DNA from: Haloechinothrix halophila YIM 93223
GTDB taxonomy: Bacteria; Actinomycetota; Actinomycetes; Mycobacteriales; Pseudonocardiaceae
Assembly (NCBI RefSeq): GCF_000504245.1
Contig: NZ_KI632509.1
Location: forward strand, 4,057,502 to 4,121,501
DNA length: 64,000 nt
Direction of reading: 5' to 3'
The number at the start of each line of letters is the position of its first letter. Position 1 is the first letter of the stretch. Both the position numbers and the translations under genes were made by a program. Below the pieces are notes generated by a model. The model was not told the DNA's origin and made no database searches. It worked only from the letters and a program-made list of their open reading frames with translations. Below are positions 57,586 to 64,000 of this stretch, one piece after another.

Positions 57586-58548
57586 ATGACTAGCGGATGG
57601 CACGAGTCTGACGTTCCCGATCAACACGACCGCACCGTGGTCGTCACCGGCGCCAACTCCGGCCTCGGCCTGCGCACGGCGGTCGTGCTGGCGAGCAAGG
57701 GCGCCCGCGTGCTGCTGGCGTGTCGCTCGCCCGAACGCGGCAAGGACGCGCTCGACGACGTCGCCAAGGCGGCGACCGGACCGAAACCCGAGCTGGTGCG
57801 CCTCGATCTGTCCAGCCTCGACTCCGTCCAGCAGGCAGCGGCGCATATCCGTGAGATGACCGGCGACGCACTGCACGTACTCGTCAACAACGCGGGGGTG
57901 ATGGCGACACCGAAGGGCAGGACGGTCGACGGCTTCGAGACCCAGTTCGGCACCAACCACGTCGGTCACGCCGCACTGACCTGGCTGCTGCTGCCCGCCC
58001 TGCGCGGCGCTGGCACCACCGACTCCCCCGCCCGCGTCGTCACGGTGTCCAGCATCGCGGCGGCCAGGGGCCGCATCGACGCCGAGGACCCGCACTTCGA
58101 GCACCGCCGCTACGACCCCGCCAGCGCCTACGGCCAGGCCAAGCTCGCCAATCAGGTGTTCGCGATGGAGCTGGATGCCCGGCTGCGCGCGGCCGGCGAG
58201 CCGATCATCAGCGTCGCGGCGCACCCCGGCTTCACCGCCACCAACCTGACGTCGAACATGGCGGGCAGCTATCGCAATCCGGTGATCGCGGGCGCGCTGC
58301 GCGCGGGTAGCTGGGTCGGCGAGCGCGTGCTGGCACAAAATGTGCGCAACGGCACACTCCCTCAGCTTTACGCCGCGACCGCCGAAGACGTCACTGGTGG
58401 CGACTACATCGGGCCGGACGGGTTCCGGCAGCTGAAGGGGTCACCGACCCGGGTGAAGCCGCTGCGACCTGCGCGGGACCCGCAGACCCGGGAGTCGCTG
58501 TGGTCGGTGACGCAGCGACTGACCGGGATCGTGCCTGATCTCAGCTGA
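57586..58548 (+). CDS. Short-chain dehydrogenase, retinol-dehydrogenase-like
   Basis: 320-aa long-form SDR. Features are [53 protein letters not shown] and [11 protein letters not shown] with catalytic Tyr and Lys, then HPGFTATNL. It fits the oxidoreductase group similar to WW-domain/retinol dehydrogenases. TAGGCT seven bases before the ATG indicates leaderless mRNA. Ends 22 bases before lipA. Confidence 0.85.
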   Translation: MTSGWHESDVPDQHDRTVVVTGANSGLGLRTAVVLASKGARVLLACRSPERGKDALDDVAKAATGPKPELVRLDLSSLDSVQQAAAHIREMTGDALHVLVNNAGVMATPKGRTVDGFETQFGTNHVGHAALTWLLLPALRGAGTTDSPARVVTVSSIAAARGRIDAEDPHFEHRRYDPASAYGQAKLANQVFAMELDARLRAAGEPIISVAAHPGFTATNLTSNMAGSYRNPVIAGALRAGSWVGERVLAQNVRNGTLPQLYAATAEDVTGGDYIGPDGFRQLKGSPTRVKPLRPARDPQTRESLWSVTQRLTGIVPDLS

Positions 58549-58570
58549 GTTGGTCGGTAGGGTGAAGCAT

Positions 58571-59575
58571 GTGAGCGCACCCGCACCTGAGGGCAGGAAG
58601 CTGTTGCGACTAGAAGTCCGCAACAGCCAGACGCCCATCGAGAAGAAACCGTCCTGGATCAAGACCCGCGTCAAGATGGGGCCGGAGTTCACCGAGCTCA
58701 AGGGGCTGGTCCGCCGCGAAGGCCTGCACACCGTGTGCGAGGAGGCCGGCTGTCCCAACATCTATGAGTGCTGGGAAGACCGCGAGGCCACCTTCCTGAT
58801 CGGCGGCGACCAGTGCACCCGGCGTTGCGACTTCTGCCAGATCGACACTGGCAAGCCGCAGCCGCTGGACACCGATGAGCCCCGCAAGGTCGCCGAGAGC
58901 GTGCAGGCGATGGGGCTGCGCTACTCGACGGTGACCGGTGTCGCCCGTGACGACCTCGAGGACGGCGGCGCGTGGCTGTACGCGGAGACCGTGCGACAGA
59001 TCCACGCGATGAACCCCGGCACCGGTGTCGAGCTGCTGATCCCGGACTTCAACTCGAACGACGAGCAGCTCGCCGAGGTGTTCGGTGCCGCGCCGGAGGT
59101 GCTGGCGCACAACACCGAGACGGTGCCGCGCATCTTCCGCCAGATCCGGCCGGGCTTCCGCTACGCCCGCTCGCTCGAGGTGCTGACCAAGGCGCGCGAG
59201 GCGGGACTGGTGACGAAGTCCAACCTGATCCTCGGCATGGGTGAGACGCCGGACGAGGTCGTGCCCGCGATGCGCGATCTGTACGAGGCGGGCTGCGAGA
59301 TCCTGACGATCACGCAGTACCTGCGTCCCAGCGTGCGGCACCACCCGGTTGACCGCTGGGTGAAGCCGGAGGAGTTCGTCGAGCACTCGCAGGCGGCGGA
59401 GGAGATCGGGTTCGCCGGGGTCATGGCGGGACCGCTGGTGCGGTCGTCGTACCGGGCCGGTCGGCTGTACGCGCAGACGAAGCGGCACCGGGGCGAGGAG
59501 CTGCCGGAGAACCTGGCACACCTGACCGAGGCCGGACCCGCCTCGCAGGAAGCGAGCGCGCTGCTGCGGCGGTAG
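58571..59575 (+). CDS. lipA: Lipoyl synthase
   Basis: Radical-SAM enzyme that inserts two sulfurs into octanoylated proteins. 334 aa. Auxiliary cluster cysteines are Cys56, Cys61 and Cys67 in [12 protein letters not shown]; the SAM cluster is Cys82, Cys86, Cys89 in [10 protein letters not shown]-terminal serine for the auxiliary cluster lies in the RSSYRAG motif. TAGGGT seven bases before the GTG at 58571 supports this start rather than a GTG at 58550. Confidence 0.95.
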   Translation: MSAPAPEGRKLLRLEVRNSQTPIEKKPSWIKTRVKMGPEFTELKGLVRREGLHTVCEEAGCPNIYECWEDREATFLIGGDQCTRRCDFCQIDTGKPQPLDTDEPRKVAESVQAMGLRYSTVTGVARDDLEDGGAWLYAETVRQIHAMNPGTGVELLIPDFNSNDEQLAEVFGAAPEVLAHNTETVPRIFRQIRPGFRYARSLEVLTKAREAGLVTKSNLILGMGETPDEVVPAMRDLYEAGCEILTITQYLRPSVRHHPVDRWVKPEEFVEHSQAAEEIGFAGVMAGPLVRSSYRAGRLYAQTKRHRGEELPENLAHLTEAGPASQEASALLRR

Positions 59576-59645
59576 GGCACGGGCGGCGAGCGCGCCGGCG
59601 GGCGGATACGCTGTTCGGCATCGGCGCGACTCGCGAGGAATCCTG

Positions 59646-60350
59646 GTGATCACTGACTTCCTGAACTGGCTGGCGGACCTGCCACCCGCACTGCTGCTCA
59701 TCGGCGCTGGACTGTTGGTGTTCGGTGAGACCACGCTCGGGCTCGGCTTCATCGCCCCCGGCGAGACCGGCCTGTTCATTCTCGGCACCACGGCAACGTC
59801 GGTGCCGAAGTTCCTGCTGATGTGGGTGGTCACCACGGCCTGCGCCGTTCTCGGCTACACCGTGGGCTTCCTGCTTGGCAAGTACTTCGGGCCGAAGCTG
59901 CGGCAGACGAAGATGGTGCAACGCCACGGCGCCGACGCCTGGGACAACGCGGTCGGTTTCCTGCGACGCCGAGGCGCGATCGCGGTGATGATCGCGATCT
60001 TCCTGCCGGTGATGCGCACGCTGGTGCCCGCCGCCGCGGGCGCGGCGGGGCTGCCGTACCGCAAGTTCCTGCCCGCCGCCGGGATCGCGGGCACCGCATG
60101 GTGCGCGCTGCACATCGGCATCGGCGCCGCACTGGGCGAGTCGGCGAAGTGGCTGGAGAGCGCCATCGGCAAGGGCAGCTGGGTGGTGCTGCTCCTGCTG
60201 GTCGCGGTGTTCGGCCTTGTCATGCTGATCAAGCGGCGGAAGTCGGGCGCGTTGGCCGAGGCCGTCGGCGCGCAGCCGCCCGCAGCGAAGCCGGGCGCGA
60301 CAGACGCGGAGTCGCCGGGGAGTGAGTCGGAGAACACGGCGTCGCGCTAG
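59646..60350 (+). CDS. DedA-family membrane protein
   Basis: 234-aa protein of the DedA/VTT family (possible lipid scramblase or flippase for undecaprenyl phosphate and similar lipids). Motifs are FGETTLGLGFIAPGE (re-entrant loop), FLPVMRTLVPAAAGAAGL with the conserved arginine, and a long hydrophilic C-tail. Four to five hydrophobic segments. GAGGAA upstream supports the GTG start. Confidence 0.83.
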   Translation: MITDFLNWLADLPPALLLIGAGLLVFGETTLGLGFIAPGETGLFILGTTATSVPKFLLMWVVTTACAVLGYTVGFLLGKYFGPKLRQTKMVQRHGADAWDNAVGFLRRRGAIAVMIAIFLPVMRTLVPAAAGAAGLPYRKFLPAAGIAGTAWCALHIGIGAALGESAKWLESAIGKGSWVVLLLLVAVFGLVMLIKRRKSGALAEAVGAQPPAAKPGATDAESPGSESENTASR

Positions 60351-60442
60351 GCGCACAGCTGTTCACCAGTCTGGGGCGAGGTAGCACCCGACAACCGAAC
60401 GTTCTTTCACATCCTGCGTGACCACTCGATCGGGTGGTCGTT

Positions 60443-60477
60443 GGTCCTTTCGTCACATACCCGGCACACGAAGGACC
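60443..60477 (+). promoter_or_regulatory. Hairpin that covers the ribosome binding site of the CocE gene
   Basis: GGTCCTTTCGT can pair with ACGAAGGACC (one bulged base). The right arm holds the AAGGA ribosome binding site just before the ATG at 60482, so the mRNA structure could lower translation. A second dyad GACCAC/GTGGTC lies at 60419-60438. Confidence 0.45.
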
Positions 60478-60481
60478 ACCG

Positions 60482-62650
60482 ATGACCTCGATGGCAGGCC
60501 GCCACTGGTTGAAGGCGGCGCTCGGGTTCGGGGTGGCGACTCTCCTCGCGGCGACAACGGCCACCACACCGGCGGCAGGCACGCCCGCGAACGAGGCGCC
60601 ACCGAACCAGGCATTCGACTACACCCAGGTCAAACGACTGAGCGAGGACCGCTACGAGACGGTCAAGGAAACCTACGAGATCCCGATGCACGACGGCGTC
60701 GAGGTCTACATCGAGGTCACGAAGCCGAAGCAGGACAGCGAGTGGCCGGTGATCATGGAGTCGAGCCCGTACCACGGCACGCTCGCCGACCGCGAGGGCA
60801 CGCGCATCCTGCCAGAGCCGCGCGACGATGACGGCAACCCCGTCGGGCTGACCGGCTACTTCGCCCCCAAGGGCTACGCCGTGGTGATCATGGACCTGCG
60901 CGGCACCGGACTGTCGGGCGGGTGTCTGGACCACCTCGGCCCGAACGACGCCAAGGACCTCAAGAACGTCGTCGAGTGGGCGGCGAGCCAGGACTGGTCG
61001 AACGGCAGGGTCGGCATGACCGGCCACTCCTACGTCGGGTCGACGCCGTCGCTCGCGGCGGCCACGAACCCGCAGGGCCTGGAGACCATCGTGCCCAGTG
61101 CGGGCCTCGCGCGGATGTACGACCACCAGTTCCAGGCGGGCGTGCCGTACTTCCTGCAGTGGGTCGGGCCGATGTTCGCCTACGAGCAACTCGCGCTGGA
61201 GCGGCACCTCCCCGGCGGTGAGAGCTTCGGCAAGAACCAAGAGGACACCGGCTGCGGGCTGCCGAGCAGCTCGCTGACCGCGGGTGAGGCGCAGCTGTCC
61301 GGTGAGTACACCCACTGGCACGCCGAGCGCGACTGGACCGCGGAGGCGACCAAGGCCGACCTGCCGGTGTTCATGGTGCACGGCGTCAACGACAACGCCG
61401 CCCGCGTCGCGGGCATGGAGTGGTTCACCGACCGCGGCGGCCGCGAGGGCGACAAGCTGTGGCTGGGCCAGTGGGACCACGGTTCCGGCTGCTGCCCGAC
61501 GCGGCGCGGCATCCAGTGGACGTACGCGCTGCACGCCTGGTTCGACAAGCAGCTGATGCAGCGCAACGTCAAGACCGGCCCGGACGTGGAGATGTTCCTC
61601 TCCGACGGCACGTTCGAGGGTGCGCGCACCGGGGACCGCACCGAGATCCACACCGACAGCCAGTGGCCGCCAGCCAGCGCGGAGTTCCTCGAGCTGTACC
61701 CGACCGGTGAGGGTGAGCTGACCGGCTCCGCCCCGATGACGCCGGGGTCGGTGAGCTTCGCGGGTGACCCGTCCGGGTTCACCGATCCGCAAGGCACCGG
61801 CGGCGTCGAGTTCGCCACCGAGCCGCTGGAGCAGGACACGCTGTTCGGCGGGCAGCCGCAGCTCGACCTGGTCGCCTCGGTGACCGCGCCCCGGGTGCAC
61901 CTGATCGCCACGCTCTACGACGAGTCGCCGCCCGCCGAGGACGGCACCGTCGAGCGGCGACGCATCAGCCAGTTCGCGATCAATCCTGAGCTGCGGTCGG
62001 GACTGTCGACCCCGGCTCCTGTGCTGCCCGGTGTGCCGTACGAGATGGAGCCGCCCGGGTTCGCGATGGCGCACGACCTGCGCGAAGGGCACCGGCTGGT
62101 GATGCGGGTGACGACGTCCGACCCGGACAAGGCGCCGACGTTCGCGACCGACCCCAGGATCACGGTGATGACCGGTCCGGACGCGACGGCGCTGCGGGTG
62201 CCGGTGGTCAGTGACCGTTCCCTGGTGACCGACGACGTGCCGTTCGAGCTGGACGCGCCGGAGGAGGCTGGTACGCCCCAGCCGACGCAGCGGGCCTCGG
62301 TCACCCCGGCCCTCGGCGGACCAGCGCGGACGCCGGGGACGGTGGCGTACTACGAGTTCGACGTCGAGGAGGACTTCGACAACGCGAACCTGCTCGTGGG
62401 CGCGGTGCCGTCGATGCCGGCCGATATCGACCTGTACGTGCAGCGGCAACAGGCCGACGGCACGTGGGGCGAGGAGGACCTGGCCAGCGGGACGTCCGGG
62501 TCACTGAACTCCGAGCAGCTGCGGATGCGGCGGCCAGCGCCAGGCCACTACCGCGTCGAGGTGCACAACTGGGCGGGTGCGCCCGCCACCCGAGTGGACC
62601 TCACGCTGCAGTTCCTCAACTCGGCGGGCGAGCCAGGCTCGGAGAGCTGA
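60482..62650 (+). CDS. Secreted CocE/NonD-type alpha/beta hydrolase (X-Pro peptidase family)
   Basis: 722-aa exported protein. A signal peptide covers about residues 1-32. The alpha/beta-hydrolase domain has the nucleophile Ser183 in GMTGHSYVG, with MDLRGTGLSGG before it; the acid and His lie in VHGVNDNAA and GQWDHGSGC. A C-terminal beta-rich domain follows from about 430, and a pre-peptidase-like domain near 620-722 (YYEFDVEEDFDNANLLVG, VEVHNWAG). This layout is that of X-Pro dipeptidyl-peptidases or cocaine-esterase relatives; substrate unknown. Stop is followed by a perfect hairpin. Confidence 0.86.
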   Translation: MTSMAGRHWLKAALGFGVATLLAATTATTPAAGTPANEAPPNQAFDYTQVKRLSEDRYETVKETYEIPMHDGVEVYIEVTKPKQDSEWPVIMESSPYHGTLADREGTRILPEPRDDDGNPVGLTGYFAPKGYAVVIMDLRGTGLSGGCLDHLGPNDAKDLKNVVEWAASQDWSNGRVGMTGHSYVGSTPSLAAATNPQGLETIVPSAGLARMYDHQFQAGVPYFLQWVGPMFAYEQLALERHLPGGESFGKNQEDTGCGLPSSSLTAGEAQLSGEYTHWHAERDWTAEATKADLPVFMVHGVNDNAARVAGMEWFTDRGGREGDKLWLGQWDHGSGCCPTRRGIQWTYALHAWFDKQLMQRNVKTGPDVEMFLSDGTFEGARTGDRTEIHTDSQWPPASAEFLELYPTGEGELTGSAPMTPGSVSFAGDPSGFTDPQGTGGVEFATEPLEQDTLFGGQPQLDLVASVTAPRVHLIATLYDESPPAEDGTVERRRISQFAINPELRSGLSTPAPVLPGVPYEMEPPGFAMAHDLREGHRLVMRVTTSDPDKAPTFATDPRITVMTGPDATALRVPVVSDRSLVTDDVPFELDAPEEAGTPQPTQRASVTPALGGPARTPGTVAYYEFDVEEDFDNANLLVGAVPSMPADIDLYVQRQQADGTWGEEDLASGTSGSLNSEQLRMRRPAPGHYRVEVHNWAGAPATRVDLTLQFLNSAGEPGSES

Positions 62651-62662
62651 GGGCGGTTGCTC

Positions 62663-62709
62663 ATGAAGGGCTTCTTACTCGCAGCTGACGCGAGTAAGAA
62701 GCCCTTCAT
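62663..62709. terminator. Hairpin between convergent CocE and aconitase genes
   Basis: 20-bp perfect stem ATGAAGGGCTTCTTACTCGC with a 7-nt loop, 12 bases after the hydrolase stop and 6 bases past the aconitase stop. Confidence 0.82.
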
Positions 62710-62715
62710 CGCACT

Positions 62716-64000
62716 TCACCCTCCCCGCGCCAGCCGGGGAATCACGCCACCGGCCAGTACGTCGTCGACCTGCCGTACGGACAGCCGATGCCGCACGGTG
62801 TACGTCTCGTCCTTGGTCACGTTCCGCACGGTGAGATCGCAGCTGTCCGGCAGCGTGGCGCGCAGGTCGTCCATCGCGAGGACATCGCCAGCGTCGATGC
62901 GCTCGCGGTCGTCCGGCTGGGCGAATTCCAGCGGCAGGATGCCGAAGTTCACCAAGTTCTGCCAGTGAATCCGGGCGAACGACGTCGCCAGCACCGCGCG
63001 CAACCCGAGGTGGCGCGGCGTGATGGCGGCATGCTCCCGCGACGATCCCTGACCGTAGTTCGCGCCGCCGACGACGATGTGGCCGCCGGAGTCGACCCGT
63101 TCCCGCGCCCGCGACGGGTAGTCCGGGTCGATGATGGTGAAGGTGAAGTCCGCCAGTTTGTCCACGTTGGAGCGGAAGGGCAGCGCCTTCGCTCCGGCGG
63201 GTGAGATCGCGTCGGTGGAGACGTCGTCGCCCATGGTCAGCAGCACCGGCGCCTCGATCCGGTCCGGCAGTGGCGGGAAGTCTGGCAGCGCCGTGATGTT
63301 CGGCCCCTTGACCAGCACCTCCCGTTGGGCCTCGTCGGGCGGCAGCGGCGCTTCCATCATCTCGGTGTCCACCGAGGCCCGCTCGGGCAGCGCCAGCTTC
63401 GGATACGCCATGCCGAGCTTGTCCGCGAGGTCACGCGGGTCGATGATCTCGCCGGTCAGCGCGGCCGCGGCGGCGGTCTCCGGCGAGCACAGCCACACGG
63501 AGTCTTCCCTGGTCCCCGATCGCCCGGGGAAGTTGCGCGGGAAGGTGCGCAGCGAGTTGTGCCCCGTGGCAGGAGCCTGCCCCATGCCGATGCAGCCCAT
63601 ACACCCGGACTGATGGATCCGTGCGCCTGCCGAGATCAAATCGAACGTCGCGCCCATCTTGGTGAGGTCGGCGAAGATCTGCCGCGACGTCGGGTTGACG
63701 TCCAAACTCACGCCGTCCGCGGTCTGCCGCCCGCGCACCATGGCCGCCGCGATGGCGAAGTCGCGCAGGCCGGGGTTGGCGGACGACCCGATCACGACCT
63801 GCTGCACCGGATTGCCCGCGGCCTCCCGCACCGGGACGACGTTGTCCGGTGCGGAGGGCCGCGCGATCAGCGGTTCCAGCGCGCTCAGCTCGACCTCGTC
63901 GGTGACGTCGTACTCGGCGCCTTCGTCGGCGGCCAGCGGCACGAAGTCGTCCCCTCGGTCCTGGGCGCGCAGGAACTCGGCCACAGCATCGTCGCTGGGG
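62716..64000 (-). CDS. Aconitate hydratase, Aquifex-type, N-terminus beyond window edge
   Basis: C-terminal about 427 residues of an aconitase-family protein; the frame is open to base 64000 and the residues just before the internal GTG at 63984 (PSDDAVAEFLRAQ) are clearly also coding, so the gene begins outside. Cluster ligands appear in SGCMGCIGMGQAP, and the swivel domain in GGANYGQGSSREHAA. The TFPRNFPGRSG segment and the overall size suggest the shorter (about 650 aa) 'putative Aquifex type' aconitase rather than the 900-aa AcnA. It catalyses citrate-isocitrate isomerisation. GC and codon use match neighbours. Confidence 0.88.
   Translation of the reverse strand, partial: PSDDAVAEFLRAQDRGDDFVPLAADEGAEYDVTDEVELSALEPLIARPSAPDNVVPVREAAGNPVQQVVIGSSANPGLRDFAIAAAMVRGRQTADGVSLDVNPTSRQIFADLTKMGATFDLISAGARIHQSGCMGCIGMGQAPATGHNSLRTFPRNFPGRSGTREDSVWLCSPETAAAAALTGEIIDPRDLADKLGMAYPKLALPERASVDTEMMEAPLPPDEAQREVLVKGPNITALPDFPPLPDRIEAPVLLTMGDDVSTDAISPAGAKALPFRSNVDKLADFTFTIIDPDYPSRARERVDSGGHIVVGGANYGQGSSREHAAITPRHLGLRAVLATSFARIHWQNLVNFGILPLEFAQPDDRERIDAGDVLAMDDLRATLPDSCDLTVRNVTKDETYTVRHRLSVRQVDDVLAGGVIPRLARGG

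Overview
This 64 kb window is high-GC actinobacterial chromosome, most likely from a member of the Pseudonocardiaceae or a close relative of the mycobacteria. The evidence is a bc1-aa3 respiratory supercomplex (qcrCAB, ctaC-ctaE-ctaF), a PimB-type phosphatidylinositol mannosyltransferase, RipC-like NlpC/P60 hydrolases, many GTG starts, frequent 4-nt stop/start overlaps and many apparently leaderless genes. Gene order matches two blocks that are separate in Mycobacterium tuberculosis: the his-nad-nrtR-bsaP-bioB block (about Rv1589-Rv1600) and the pimB-ripC-qcr-trpD-cta-asnB-adoK-cobT-ilvE-pepB-sucB-lipB-lipA block (about Rv2188-Rv2218). Here they join at bioA/pimB. Genus cannot be settled by reading alone.

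Layout. 1-4 kb: the histidine pair hisD-hisC (hisC runs off the left edge), then a nitrilase-family amidase and an aldo/keto reductase. 4-8.4 kb: nadA-nadB-nadC, divergent from nrtR, with a palindromic operator between them. 8.5-14.4 kb: a Lon substrate-binding-domain protein and the biotin operon bioA-bioD-bioB-bsaP followed by a DUF2567-like membrane protein and an M48 protease. 14.4-24.8 kb: pimB, two secreted NlpC/P60 proteins (one carrying a VanY domain), a NYN-domain protein, a DnaQ-GIY-YIG nuclease and a secreted SGNH hydrolase with a ricin-type lectin tail. 24.9-34.5 kb: the cytochrome bc1 and aa3 genes, interrupted by a degenerate receiver-domain gene coupled to trpD and by a divergent AraC regulator/EamA exporter pair. 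34.7-46.4 kb: asnB, a GntR-sterol desaturase operon, an SDR-QueA-like operon behind a SoxR-type operator, adenosine kinase, an IscA/ErpA protein, a DUF3043 protein with cobT, and ilvE with a membrane protein. 46.5-60.4 kb: leucyl aminopeptidase, lipoamide dehydrogenase, a dihydrolipoamide acyltransferase (E2), lipB, lipA, several short-chain dehydrogenases and a DedA protein. 60.5-64 kb: a secreted CocE-type hydrolase and an Aquifex-type aconitase that runs off the right edge.

How the genes work together: NAD, biotin and lipoate cofactor synthesis (nad, bio, lip) sit beside consumers of those cofactors (E2, E3, respiratory chain), as in mycobacteria. No tRNA, rRNA, insertion sequence, prophage or CRISPR array was seen. 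The least explained features are a 21-nt-period repeat placed just after the stop codons of six genes, the SoxR-type box ahead of the SDR-QueA-like pair, the nrtR/nadA operator, a receiver domain that has lost key residues, and a long structured leader before ripC. Start sites were moved from the longest open frame where a ribosome binding site, a 4-nt overlap or a -10 box 6-7 nt upstream supported a shorter gene.
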